Part shown: positions 44,344-52,977 of the stretch, piece by piece
Numbering within the stretch: the stretch's first letter is position 1
Layout: the number at the start of each line of letters is the position of its first letter
Assembly (NCBI GenBank): GCA_020636225.1
Contig: JACJYI010000003.1
Coordinates: forward strand, 558,001 to 622,000
Source: Lewinellaceae bacterium
Lineage (GTDB): Bacteria > Bacteroidota > Bacteroidia > Chitinophagales > Saprospiraceae
Direction: 5' to 3'
Length of the DNA: 64,000 bases
The notes under the pieces: generated by a model
The model's input: only the letters and a program-made list of their open reading frames with translations
What the model was told of the DNA's origin: nothing
Databases searched by the model: none
Program-made: the position numbers and the translations under genes

Positions 44344-44679
44344 ATGCTTTCACCCGGGCAGCGACAGGAATTGGCCGAGGCCCTGGTGGCCGAACTCGAC
44401 AAGACCCGGTCGGCCATCACGGCTTACGAGGAAATGACAGCGCCGGTCAGTCCGGAGAATGCCATTGGTCGGGTATCCCGGATGGATGCCATCCAAAACA
44501 AGAGTGTGGCCGAGGCAGCACTGCGACAGGCCCGGTCCAAACTGGATGCCCTGGAAACCATGGAAAAGCGCCTGGATGATCCGGAACTGGGGATCTGCGT
44601 GAAATGCAAGCAGCCCATCCCCCTGAAGCGGGTGATCCTGATGCCCCAGAGTCCGTATTGTGTGCATTGTGCCAGTTGA
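44344..44679 (+). CDS. DksA/TraR-type zinc finger protein
   Basis: A 111-aa cytosolic protein. A helical N-terminal coiled coil (LAEALVAELDKTRSAITAYE, KSVAEAALRQARSKLDALET) is followed by the four-cysteine zinc finger ICVKCKQPIPLKRVILMPQS then PYCVHC. Family members bind the RNA polymerase secondary channel and tune transcription. The ATG at 44344 begins the coiled coil; an upstream in-frame ATG at 44266 would add 26 residues without support. It is followed after 39 bp by the GNAT gene. Confidence 0.88.
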   Translation: MLSPGQRQELAEALVAELDKTRSAITAYEEMTAPVSPENAIGRVSRMDAIQNKSVAEAALRQARSKLDALETMEKRLDDPELGICVKCKQPIPLKRVILMPQSPYCVHCAS

Positions 44680-44718
44680 ATGGCCCGTTCCCTTCCTTCA
44701 CCACATGAATGATCCGGC

Positions 44719-45246
44719 ATGGATACGTTTCCCGAATTGACCACCGAGCGCTGTCGGCTCCGCCAGATCCGGCCGTCAGACCAGGCGGCGGTGTTCCAGG
44801 GGCTCTCCCATCCGGAGGTGATCCCGTATTACGGGGTATCTTTTTCGACCTTCGAGGAGACCGCCGAACAGATGCGCTGGTATGCCGATCTGGAAGCGAA
44901 CCAGACCGGGATCTGGTGGGCGATCTGTGATCGGCATGACGGAACCTTTTTCGGGGCCGGCGGATTCAATGGCTGGGATCATACCCATCGGAAAGCCGAG
45001 ATCGGCTTCTGGTTGTTGCCTGTGGCCTGGGGGAGAGGCCTGATGCAGGAGGTCATGCCCGAGATCTGCCGGTACGGATTCGACCGGATGCAGTTGCATC
45101 GGATCGAGGGATTTGTCGAATCAGAGAATGTGCGTTGCAAAAATGCCATGGCCAAATTGCCATTTCACCATGAGGGCACCATGCGTGATTGTGAGATGAA
45201 GAATGGAAAGTGGATAAGCGTGGATATCTATGCCCTGGTCCATTGA
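44719..45246 (+). CDS. GNAT family N-acetyltransferase (RimJ/RimL-like)
   Basis: Acetyl-CoA dependent transferase of 175 aa, probably acting on a protein N-terminus or small amine; the substrate is unknown. It has the early motif LTTERCRLRQIRPSDQAAVF, the beta4/beta5 core AEIGFWLLPVAWGRGLMQEV with the acetyl-CoA loop (here WGRGLM), and the RIEGFVESENVRCKNAMAKL segment typical of RimJ/RimL proteins. The next gene's longest frame overlaps its 3' end, but its real start is 125 bp downstream. Confidence 0.9.
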   Translation: MDTFPELTTERCRLRQIRPSDQAAVFQGLSHPEVIPYYGVSFSTFEETAEQMRWYADLEANQTGIWWAICDRHDGTFFGAGGFNGWDHTHRKAEIGFWLLPVAWGRGLMQEVMPEICRYGFDRMQLHRIEGFVESENVRCKNAMAKLPFHHEGTMRDCEMKNGKWISVDIYALVH

Positions 45247-45370
45247 GGGAATTCGTGATCCGATGGCAATGGCTGGCGATGGGATAAATTTTCGTTTATT
45301 CGTTTATTCGTTTTTTCGGAAAAGGAAATTCTCCTCCACTCCTCCACACCTCGACTCCTCCACTCCAACC

Positions 45371-46282
45371 ATGCGTCCATTCGTTTTTCTGATCCTGTTC
45401 ATTCCATCTGCCCTTTGGGCCCAGGACAAGCCCTTCATCCAGGTGCTCGGCACGGCCCAGGATGCCGGCTACCCCCATGCCGGGTGCAGGAAGGTATGTT
45501 GCCTGCCGGCCTGGCAGGACTCCGTGCCTCGTGAGCCGGTCAGTTGCCTTGGATTGGTCGATCCGACCGGTGGGCGATCCTGGCTGTTCGATGCCACGCC
45601 CGACCTGCCCGCCCAGATGATGGCCCTGCAGGAATGGACCGGCAAGAACACCGTGGATGGGATCTTCCTGACCCATGCCCATATCGGGCATTATACCGGA
45701 CTGATGTATCTGGGGCGGGAGGCGATGGGTGCTCAACAGGTACCGGTCTACGCTATGCCCCGGATGGAGGAGTTCCTGACCGGGAATGGTCCCTGGGGTC
45801 AACTGGTGGCCCTGGAGAATATCACCTTGCAATCCATCAAGGCCGGGATGGTGGTCGACCTCAGCGCGTCCCTGCGCGTCACCCCGATCCAGGTGCCCCA
45901 TCGGGATGAATATTCGGAGACCGTCGGTTACCTCATCCAGGGGCCGGAAAAATCGGCCCTGTTCATTCCGGATATCGACAAGTGGTCGGAATGGGACCAA
46001 TCGCTGATCCCCTGGGTTCTGCAGACAGATTGGGTATTCATCGATGCCACTTTTTTTGATGGTACAGAATTGCCCGGCCGGGACATGAGCGAGATCCCGC
46101 ACCCATTCGTGGTGGAGACCATGGCTTTGCTGGAGGGATTGCCGGATGAACAGAAGGCCAGGGTCTTCTTCATTCATATGAATCATACCAACCCGATGCT
46201 GGATCCGGGATCGGATGCTACCCGGCAGGTGTTGGAGGCCGGCTTCCAGATTGCCCGCACGGGGATGCGGTTCGGGATGTGA
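45371..46282 (+). CDS. Exported metallo-beta-lactamase fold hydrolase (PqqB-like)
   Basis: A 303-aa MBL-fold protein. The ATG at 45371 gives a signal peptide (MRPFVFLILFIPSALWAQ), so a frame open from 45230 is rejected. LGTAQDAGYPHAGCRKVCC at the N-terminus and FLTHAHIGHYTGLMYL (His102, His104, His107, with Gly in place of the usual Asp of HxHxDH) resemble PqqB and its homologues, which keep the fold but have altered metal ligands. Later His/Asp residues lie in QVPHRDEYSETVGYL, FIDATFFDG and FFIHMNHTNPM. Possibly hydrolytic; no pqq genes are nearby, so a role in PQQ synthesis is not implied. Confidence 0.85.
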   Translation: MRPFVFLILFIPSALWAQDKPFIQVLGTAQDAGYPHAGCRKVCCLPAWQDSVPREPVSCLGLVDPTGGRSWLFDATPDLPAQMMALQEWTGKNTVDGIFLTHAHIGHYTGLMYLGREAMGAQQVPVYAMPRMEEFLTGNGPWGQLVALENITLQSIKAGMVVDLSASLRVTPIQVPHRDEYSETVGYLIQGPEKSALFIPDIDKWSEWDQSLIPWVLQTDWVFIDATFFDGTELPGRDMSEIPHPFVVETMALLEGLPDEQKARVFFIHMNHTNPMLDPGSDATRQVLEAGFQIARTGMRFGM

Positions 46283-46366
46283 GGGGGGAGTCGCCGAACC
46301 GGATGTGAAGGGAAAGCAAATTCCAAAGGCTTGGAAGTCGGAAATCCTATTCGAACCAACTTCCCC

Positions 46367-46396
46367 TTGCCATCGTCTGAGGACTTTGTATATTGG
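46367..46396 (+). promoter_or_regulatory. Predicted promoter of the oxidoreductase operon
   Basis: TTG (46367-46369), 19 bp, then TATATTGG (46389-46396), one mismatch from the Bacteroidota TAnnTTTG -7 box. It lies 23 bp upstream of the start codon at 46419. Confidence 0.5.
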
Positions 46397-46418
46397 TTCG
46401 TTCTTCCTCACGCACTAA

Positions 46419-48227
46419 ATGTCCGTGCCTGTGAAACCTACCGATATCCAGGATCCGGAGTACTTCCACAAAGTGGTCGACTGCCAGTATGCCTGTCCTG
46501 CCCACACCCCCGTCCCGGAATATATCCGCCTGATCGCCGCGGGGAGATACACCGAAGCCTACCTGATCAACTGGGAGTCCAACGTGTTTCCCGGTGTCCT
46601 GGGTCGCACCTGCGATCGTCCCTGCGAGCCGGCCTGCCGGCGCGGCCGGGTCGAAGAGGAGCCGGTGGCCATCTGCCGGCTCAAGCGGGTGGCAGCTGAT
46701 TTCAAGGAGGATGTCAATCACATCCTGCCCAAGGGACCCTTTCCTCCCAATGGGAAGAAGATCGCCCTGATCGGCGGTGGGCCCGCCTCCCTGACTGTCG
46801 CCCGCGACCTGGCGCCCCTGGGCTACGAGATCCATCTCTATGACGACCAGCCCGCCGGGGGCGGCATGATGCGGTCCCAGATCCCCGCTTTCCGACTGCC
46901 GGAGGAAGTCCTGAACGAAGAAGTGAACTACATCCTGGACATGGGCATCCATACGCAGTTCAAGACCTATGTCTCCAGCATGAAGGAGATCCTCGACAAG
47001 GACTACGATGCCGTATTCGTCGGCACCGGCGCACCGAAGGGAAATGACCTGGACAAACTGCCCGGGCGCTGGGATGATCCCGACAAGGTGCACATCGGCA
47101 TCACCTGGCTGGCCAGCGTGGCCTTCGAACATACCCACAAGATCGGTAAGAAGGTCATCGTGCTGGGAGGGGGCAATACCGCCATGGACTGTTGCCGGAC
47201 TGCCCGCAGGTTGGGCGGAGAGGATGTCAAGGTCGTGGTACGCAGCCCGTTCGAAGACATGAAAGCCTCTCCATGGGAGATCGAAGATGCCCAGATGGAG
47301 GATATCCCCATCCTGAACAACCACAACCCCAAGGCGTTTGTCACCAGCGAAGGGAAGCTCCAGGGCATGCTATTTGAGAAGGTACAGGCCCGATATGACG
47401 ACAACGGCAAGCGAACCCTGGTCCCCACCGGCGAGGAGGTGTTCATCGCTGCCGATGATGTCCTCGTGGCCATCGGGCAGGGAAATGCCTTTCCATGGAT
47501 CGAGCGGGACCTCGGTCTGGAATTCAACCAGTGGGAATTGCCCCGACTGGATGCCCGGACCCTGCAGTCCACCCGCCCGGATGTCTTTTTTGGTGGTGAC
47601 GCGGCCCTCGGTCCGAAGAACGTGATCACCGCTGTGGCCCAGGGCCATGAGGCAGCGATCTCCATCGATCTCTACTGCCGGGGCAAGGATGTGCACGATC
47701 GGCCGGCCCCTCGCACCAATCTCGCCCAGCAGAAAATGGGCCTCCATGAATGGATCTATGACAGTGCTGTCGTCCCCGACCTGCGCTACAAGGTGCCCCA
47801 TGCCGACAAGAAGCTGACCCTGCAGGATCGGAAGAAGGAGGTCGAGCTCGGCTTTGACCTGGAGCAAGCGTACCGTGAGGCGGAACGTTGCCTGAATTGC
47901 GATGTCCAGACCGTGTTCTCCGAACCCAAATGCATCGAGTGCGATGCCTGCGTGGACATCTGCCCGACCTCCTGCATCTCCTTCGTGACCAACGGGGATG
48001 AGGCCGATCTGCGTACCCGACTGGTGGCGCCGGCCAACCAGCTGGACCAGGACCTGTATGTGTCCAAGCCACTGCCCACGACCCGGGTGATGGTCAAGGA
48101 TGAGAACGTATGTCTGCATTGCGGGTTGTGCGCCGAACGTTGCCCCACCGCCGCCTGGGATATGCAGAAATATTTATACAACACGGCAAAAGCAGCCCCG
48201 TTATGGAAGCAGGAAGAGGTGGTGTGA
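46419..48227 (+). CDS. NADPH-dependent FAD oxidoreductase with two ferredoxin-like ends (GltD/NfnB-like)
   Basis: A 602-aa electron-transfer flavoprotein that probably moves electrons between NAD(P)H and the ferredoxin of the next enzyme. Order: an N-terminal cysteine-rich Fe-S domain (VVDCQYACPAHTPVPEYI, GRTCDRPCEPACRRG), the FAD Rossmann motif IALIGGGPASLTVARDLA near residue 115, the NADP site VIVLGGGNTAMDCCRTARRL near 250, VLVAIGQGNAFPWIE, and a C-terminal pair of 4Fe-4S clusters (CIECDACVDICPTSC near 507, CLHCGLCAERCPTAAW near 565). First gene of a three-gene operon; its TGA overlaps the korA start region. Confidence 0.93.
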   Translation: MSVPVKPTDIQDPEYFHKVVDCQYACPAHTPVPEYIRLIAAGRYTEAYLINWESNVFPGVLGRTCDRPCEPACRRGRVEEEPVAICRLKRVAADFKEDVNHILPKGPFPPNGKKIALIGGGPASLTVARDLAPLGYEIHLYDDQPAGGGMMRSQIPAFRLPEEVLNEEVNYILDMGIHTQFKTYVSSMKEILDKDYDAVFVGTGAPKGNDLDKLPGRWDDPDKVHIGITWLASVAFEHTHKIGKKVIVLGGGNTAMDCCRTARRLGGEDVKVVVRSPFEDMKASPWEIEDAQMEDIPILNNHNPKAFVTSEGKLQGMLFEKVQARYDDNGKRTLVPTGEEVFIAADDVLVAIGQGNAFPWIERDLGLEFNQWELPRLDARTLQSTRPDVFFGGDAALGPKNVITAVAQGHEAAISIDLYCRGKDVHDRPAPRTNLAQQKMGLHEWIYDSAVVPDLRYKVPHADKKLTLQDRKKEVELGFDLEQAYREAERCLNCDVQTVFSEPKCIECDACVDICPTSCISFVTNGDEADLRTRLVAPANQLDQDLYVSKPLPTTRVMVKDENVCLHCGLCAERCPTAAWDMQKYLYNTAKAAPLWKQEEVV

Positions 48228-50023
48228 ATGATCTGGTGATCCGGTTTGCCAATGTGAATGGAACCGGATCGGCCAGTGCCAATAATATGTTCGCCAAGGC
48301 GGTGTTCCGGATGGGCATCCCCGTTTCCCCCAAGAATATTTTCCCCTCGAACATCCAGGGCCTGCCCACGTGGTACGAGGTCCGGATCTCCGAGAAGAAT
48401 TACCTGGGGCGTCGGGAAGGGATCGACATCATGGTGGCCGTGAACCCCCAGAGCCTGGCCCGGGATATCGAGGTCCTCGAGCCGGGCGGATATCTGGTCT
48501 ATGACAACAGCAAGGACCTCCCGCCGGAATTGCGCAGGGAGGACATCCATCTGATCGGCGTTCCGATGATCAAGATGTGTATCGAGCATTTTCCGGAAGC
48601 CCGGATCCAGCAGCTCATGAAGAATGTGGTCTACGTCGGGGTGCTGTCTGCCCTGCTGGACATGGAGGTGGAGGTGTTCAAGCAGCTGATCCGGGAACAG
48701 TTCGGGGAGAAGGAAAAGCTCATTGCCCTGAACGACAAGGCCCTGATGATGGGGCGGAATTATGCCCAGGAACATTTTTCCTGTCCGACCACCTTCCGCC
48801 TGGAGCGGCGGGATCTGGTGGGCGACCGGATCATGATCGATGGCAATACGGCCACCGCCATCGGCGCCGTGTATGGCGGGGCCACCGTGGCTGCCTGGTA
48901 CCCCATCACCCCGTCGACCTCCGTGATGGATGCCTTCGCGGCCTATTGCGAGGAATACCGACGGGAGGAGAAGAGTGACCGGAAGAAATATGCCATCGTG
49001 CAGGCGGAAGATGAACTGGCCTCCATCGGGGTGGTCATCGGCGCTGCCTGGAACGGTGCACGAGCCTTTACGGCAACCAGTGGTCCGGGGATCTCCCTGA
49101 TGAGCGAGTTCATCGGACTGGCCTATTTCGCCGAGATCCCGGCTGTGCTGGTGAATGTCCAGCGCGGAGGCCCGTCGACGGGTATGCCCACCCGGACGCA
49201 GCAGGCGGACCTGTTGTCCAGTGCCTATGCTTCTCATGGAGATACGAAGCATGTTCTCCTGTTGCCCAGTACCCCGGCCGAGTGCTTCGAGATGACCGCC
49301 CAGGCCTTCGACCTGGCCGATCGGCTGCAAACACCGGTGTTCGTGATGACCGACCTGGACCTGGGGATGAATGATCACCTGTCGGCTCCATTGGCCTGGG
49401 ATGACCAGCGCCAGTATGATCGGGGCAAGGTGCTGACCACCCGACAACTGGAAGAGATCCAGGACTGGGGCCGGTATCTCGATGTCGATGGTGATGGTAT
49501 CCCGTACCGCACCCTGCCGGGCAGTCATCCCAGCAAGGGCGCCTATTTTACCCGCGGTACCTCCAAGGATGAATATGCCCGGTACACCGAACTCGGAGCC
49601 GCCTATGTCCGGAATGTCGACCGACTGATGGTCAAATGGAAGACGGCAGCGACCCTGGTGCCCGGTCCGATCGCCCTGCAGCCATCCAACCAGAGTGACA
49701 TCGGGATGCTGTACTTCGGTACGACCGGCCATGCCGCTCGTGAAGCCAAGGATCTGCTGCAGGCAGACGGCCAGGAGATCGATGGTTTGCGCATCCGGTC
49801 CTTCCCCTTCACCAGGGAGGTCGAGACTTTCATCCAGGAACACCAGTTTGTCTTCGTCGTCGAACAGAATCGCGATGCCCAGATGCGCACCATGCTCATT
49901 CAGGAACTGGATATCTCCAACAAGAAGCTGATCTCCATCCTGAACTATAATGGCTTGCCGATCACGGCGGATTTTATTGCCCGGCAGATCCGGGAACATT
50001 GGCCGGTGGCCGCAACCATGTAA
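48203..50023 (+). CDS. korA: 2-oxoacid:ferredoxin oxidoreductase, fused gamma-alpha subunit
   Basis: Oxidatively decarboxylates a 2-oxoacid (2-oxoglutarate or pyruvate) to acyl-CoA with reduction of ferredoxin. The 606-aa product has the gamma domain at the N-terminus (IRFANVNGTGSASANNMFAK, about 10-190), then the alpha domain with AAWYPITPSTSVMDAFAAYC, AEDELASIGVVIGAAWNGAR, FTATSGPGISLMSEFIG and GPSTGMPTRTQQADLL. I use the ATG at 48203; a GTG at 48224 preceded by AGGAAGAGG and overlapping the upstream TGA is an equally good start. The beta subunit follows after 9 bp. Substrate choice cannot be read from the sequence, so the kor name is tentative. Confidence 0.92.
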   Translation: MEAGRGGVNDLVIRFANVNGTGSASANNMFAKAVFRMGIPVSPKNIFPSNIQGLPTWYEVRISEKNYLGRREGIDIMVAVNPQSLARDIEVLEPGGYLVYDNSKDLPPELRREDIHLIGVPMIKMCIEHFPEARIQQLMKNVVYVGVLSALLDMEVEVFKQLIREQFGEKEKLIALNDKALMMGRNYAQEHFSCPTTFRLERRDLVGDRIMIDGNTATAIGAVYGGATVAAWYPITPSTSVMDAFAAYCEEYRREEKSDRKKYAIVQAEDELASIGVVIGAAWNGARAFTATSGPGISLMSEFIGLAYFAEIPAVLVNVQRGGPSTGMPTRTQQADLLSSAYASHGDTKHVLLLPSTPAECFEMTAQAFDLADRLQTPVFVMTDLDLGMNDHLSAPLAWDDQRQYDRGKVLTTRQLEEIQDWGRYLDVDGDGIPYRTLPGSHPSKGAYFTRGTSKDEYARYTELGAAYVRNVDRLMVKWKTAATLVPGPIALQPSNQSDIGMLYFGTTGHAAREAKDLLQADGQEIDGLRIRSFPFTREVETFIQEHQFVFVVEQNRDAQMRTMLIQELDISNKKLISILNYNGLPITADFIARQIREHWPVAATM

Positions 50024-50032
50024 TGCCCAGAT

Positions 50033-51085
50033 ATGACGTATCTCAGACCTACGTTTCGCCATCCCGAATTGCCGGAAAATATCCTTGGATATACCCGGAA
50101 GGATTATGAAGGGGCCATTTCCACACTCTGTGCCGGATGCGGCCATGACTCCATCAGTGGTGCCATCGTTCAGGCTTGCTGGGAGATGGCCATCGAGCCG
50201 CACAAGGTGGCCAAGCTGTCCGGAATCGGTTGTTCCTCCAAGACACCGACCTATTTCCTGAGCAATTCACACGGATTCAATACTGTCCACGGGCGGATGC
50301 CTTCGGTGGCCACGGGAGCCAACCTGGCCAATCGCGATCTGACCTACCTGGGTGTGTCCGGTGATGGAGATTCAGCCTCCATCGGCATGGGACAATTCGT
50401 CCACGCCATCCGGCGCAACCTGAACGTGGTCTATATCCTGATGAACAACGGGTGCTACGGCTTGACCAAGGGACAGGATTCCGCCACGGCCGACGTCGGA
50501 TCGAAAAGCAAGTCCGGTTCGGAAAATAAATTCGCCACCATCGACCTGGCCTCCCTGGCCATCGAGCTGGGGGCAACATTTGTGGCCCGAAGTTTTTCGG
50601 GTGATAAAAAGCAATTGGTGCCATTGATCAAGGCGGCATTGGCACACGGCGGTTTTGCATTCCTGGATGTGGTCTCTCCGTGCGTGACCTTCAACAACAA
50701 TTTCGGATCGACCAAGTCCTACAGCTACGTGCGTGAGCATAACCATGCGGCCAGCAATATCGATTTCGTCCCTCCGGAAGAGACCATTTCGGTCGATTAT
50801 CCGGAGAATACGGCCCGGGAATTGGAATTGCATGGTGGGAATAAAATTGTATTACACAAACTGCCCACCGAGTGGGATCCCCTGGATCGAATTTCTGCAT
50901 TAAATCGGTTGCACCAGGCGCGTCGGACCGGTGAGATCGTCACCGGATTATTATTTATTGAGCCGGACAGCCAGGACTTGCATGCTACCCTGGACACCGT
51001 GCATGAGCCATTGAACCAATTGCAGGAAAAAGACCTCTGTCCGGGTTCGAAGACGTTGGAGCAGATCAATCGATCATACCGGTAA
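50033..51085 (+). CDS. korB: 2-oxoacid:ferredoxin oxidoreductase, beta (TPP-binding) subunit
   Basis: TPP-binding partner of the alpha-gamma subunit, 350 aa. It has the Cys-containing N-terminus STLCAGCGHDSISGAIVQAC and SGIGCSSKTPTYFLS. The TPP signature is YLGVSGDGDSASIGMGQFVH followed by ILMNNGCYGLTKGQDSATA. The product FLDVVSPCVTFNN is typical of the family. Together with the two upstream genes it forms a complete ferredoxin-linked oxidoreductase with its own NADPH module. Ends before a long repeat-containing gap. Confidence 0.94.
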   Translation: MTYLRPTFRHPELPENILGYTRKDYEGAISTLCAGCGHDSISGAIVQACWEMAIEPHKVAKLSGIGCSSKTPTYFLSNSHGFNTVHGRMPSVATGANLANRDLTYLGVSGDGDSASIGMGQFVHAIRRNLNVVYILMNNGCYGLTKGQDSATADVGSKSKSGSENKFATIDLASLAIELGATFVARSFSGDKKQLVPLIKAALAHGGFAFLDVVSPCVTFNNNFGSTKSYSYVREHNHAASNIDFVPPEETISVDYPENTARELELHGGNKIVLHKLPTEWDPLDRISALNRLHQARRTGEIVTGLLFIEPDSQDLHATLDTVHEPLNQLQEKDLCPGSKTLEQINRSYR

Positions 51086-51512
51086 ATAGAAATTTCAAAT
51101 CACAAAAATCAAATCACAAACAAATTCGAATTCTAAAATTCAAATGACCAAAACGGTCAACTGACCTCGCTTTTATTTATTTGGTGTTTTCCTTTTACCA
51201 CTAAGGCACTCAGAAGATGGAAGTATTGTTCTGTTGATTTATCTGAATTTATTGATGGGATTAAAGTTAAAAGTAGAACACTAAGAGATTCATCATCGGG
51301 GAATTCTTAGTGAACTTGGTCATCTTGGCTACTTTGAAAAGCTGAAGGAAATTTGGGCTGTAGTCACAATCCTTGTGCGCTCAGTGTCTTAGTGGTGAAA
51401 AAATTCATACTGATAACTGACAACCGAAAACTGACAACCGAAAACTGACAACTGACAACTGACAACCGACAACTGACAACCGAAAACTGACAACTGACAA
51501 CTGACAACTGAC
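51086..51512. repeat. Intergenic repeats; inverted-repeat bounded segment and AACTGACAACCG tandem run
   Basis: 51098-51170 resembles, on the other strand, the AT-rich repeats of 23109-23420, including AAAACGGTCAA. ACCACTAAGGCACTCA (51198-51213) and TCAGTGTCTTAGTGGT (51381-51396) are near inverted repeats bounding about 200 bp with an inner CACTAAGAGATTC / GAATTCTTAGTG pair. 51414-51510 is a run of ACTGACAAC / CGAAAACTGACAAC units up to the next start codon. No gene seen. Confidence 0.75.
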
Positions 51513-52376
51513 ATGCATTCCATCCACCACCTCCTGCATATTGCCGCTCCTCAGGAGCGGGTATTCCAGCAACTGGCCACCTTGGACGGGATCAAGAAAT
51601 GGTGGTCTGTCCAGGCGCATGGAGATTATCCGGATGGCGGCATCCTGCATGTGGATTTCGACCAGCGGTTCAGGAATGTATTCCAACTGATCTTTATTCG
51701 GGAGCCCCATGAAGTGATCTGGAAATGTCTGTCGGCTACTGCCCCGGAATGGATGGGCACAGAGATCGTGTTTGAGCTGGACCGGCATGAAGAGAAGACC
51801 CGGGTGCGGTTCACCCATCGCGGCTATCCGGAAGAATCGGATTTCATGGCCCAGTGCAATTATTCCTGGGGGCAGTATCTGGACAGCCTGCGTTTGTTGT
51901 GCGAGGCGGGAGAAGGACTGCCATACAAGGGGAATGTCGAACCTCCGGAAGGATCCGATCTGAAACGGGTGACCGGCCTGGGAGGTGTGTTCTTCAAGTC
52001 CCGGGATCCGAAGGCTTTGTCGGAGTGGTATGGCCGTCACCTGGGCCTGGTGATCAACCCCTATGGTTCCGTCTTTGAGTTTCGCGAAGGGGCCAACCCT
52101 GAACAAACCGGATATACCGTCTGGAGTCCCATGCCGGAAACCACTGATTATTATGCACCTTCCGACAAGCCGTACATGATCAATTATCGTGTGGATGATC
52201 TGGCGGCATTGATCATTGCATTAAAGGCGGAAGGAGTCGACGTGGTCGGGGAGATCCAGGAATATGAATACGGAAAATTCGCCCACATCCTGGATCCCGA
52301 AGGAACCAAGGTCGAGCTATGGGAACCGGTCGATCCGGTCTTCACAAAATTGTACCAGGGAAAGACAACGAAATGA
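51513..52376 (+). CDS. SRPBCC (AHSA1-like) domain fused to a VOC/glyoxalase-like domain
   Basis: A 287-aa two-domain protein. Residues 1-145 form an SRPBCC/START-like fold (HHLLHIAAPQERVFQQLATL, WWSVQAHGDYPDGG, TRVRFTHRGYPEESD, YLDSLRLLCEAGEG). Residues 155-280 form a VOC domain (RVTGLGGVFFKSRDPKALSE, WYGRHLGLVINPYGS, KFAHILDPEGTKVELWEP) with possible metal ligands His/Glu in the two half-repeats. Function is unknown; ligand binding or a small-molecule transformation is possible. The neighbouring gene is another VOC protein, so this looks like a pair. The ATG at 51513 is immediately preceded by a tandem repeat. Confidence 0.87.
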   Translation: MHSIHHLLHIAAPQERVFQQLATLDGIKKWWSVQAHGDYPDGGILHVDFDQRFRNVFQLIFIREPHEVIWKCLSATAPEWMGTEIVFELDRHEEKTRVRFTHRGYPEESDFMAQCNYSWGQYLDSLRLLCEAGEGLPYKGNVEPPEGSDLKRVTGLGGVFFKSRDPKALSEWYGRHLGLVINPYGSVFEFREGANPEQTGYTVWSPMPETTDYYAPSDKPYMINYRVDDLAALIIALKAEGVDVVGEIQEYEYGKFAHILDPEGTKVELWEPVDPVFTKLYQGKTTK

Positions 52377-52534
52377 AATCGAAATCCCAAATAACAAATC
52401 TCAAATAACAAATAAATTCCAATTCCTAAATTCGAATGCTCAAAACATTGTTTTTCGATTTGGATGAAGGTCATTTATTTAGGCAATTAGATCTCCTCAA
52501 CTCATTACCTCCCAACTCATAACCTCCCCCACTC

Positions 52535-52924
52535 ATGATGACCCATAACCCAGTCGGCTGGTTTGAGATTCCCGTCACGAACATGGACCGTGCCGTTGCC
52601 TTTTATGAAGCCGTTTTCCAGATCACCCTGGAACGCCATGAAATGGGTGAACTGGAGATGGCCTGGTTCCCTTCGTTTCACGAAGGAATAGGTGCCATGG
52701 GCTCTCTCGTCCGCCACAAGGATTTTTATTTTCCTTCGGACACACAAGGCCCGTTGCTCTATTTCACCGCCTTCTCTGGTGATCTGGCCATTGAGCTGGA
52801 CCGGGTTAAGCAGGCTGGCGGGAACATTCTTACCCCCAAGAAGCAGATCTCTCCCGACCATGGTTATATGGGATTATTCCTGGACAGTGAGGGCAATCGG
52901 ATCGCGTTGCATTCGCGGGGGTAG
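52535..52924 (+). CDS. VOC family protein (glyoxalase/bleomycin resistance fold)
   Basis: A 129-aa single VOC domain. HNPVGWFEIPVTNMDRAVAF then YEAVFQITLERHEMG forms the first half-repeat, LAIELDRVKQAGGNILTPKK the second, and YMGLFLDSEGNRIALHSRG the terminal strand; this is close to the subfamily annotated as glyoxalase-like or YdcJ-like small proteins. Substrate unknown. ATG at 52535 follows a CATAACCTCC low-complexity tract; a second Met is next to it. It lies 158 bp after the SRPBCC-VOC gene on the same strand. Confidence 0.9.
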   Translation: MMTHNPVGWFEIPVTNMDRAVAFYEAVFQITLERHEMGELEMAWFPSFHEGIGAMGSLVRHKDFYFPSDTQGPLLYFTAFSGDLAIELDRVKQAGGNILTPKKQISPDHGYMGLFLDSEGNRIALHSRG

Positions 52925-52977
52925 GTGATCAATAGATCGATGGTGCCAAGGTTCCGTCAGCAGTCTGAAGAAAGAGT

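Noticed and set aside
47786..50203. Long minus-strand frame of 805 aa
   Set aside because: Antisense shadow of the FAD oxidoreductase, korA and korB, which have clear family motifs on the + strand.
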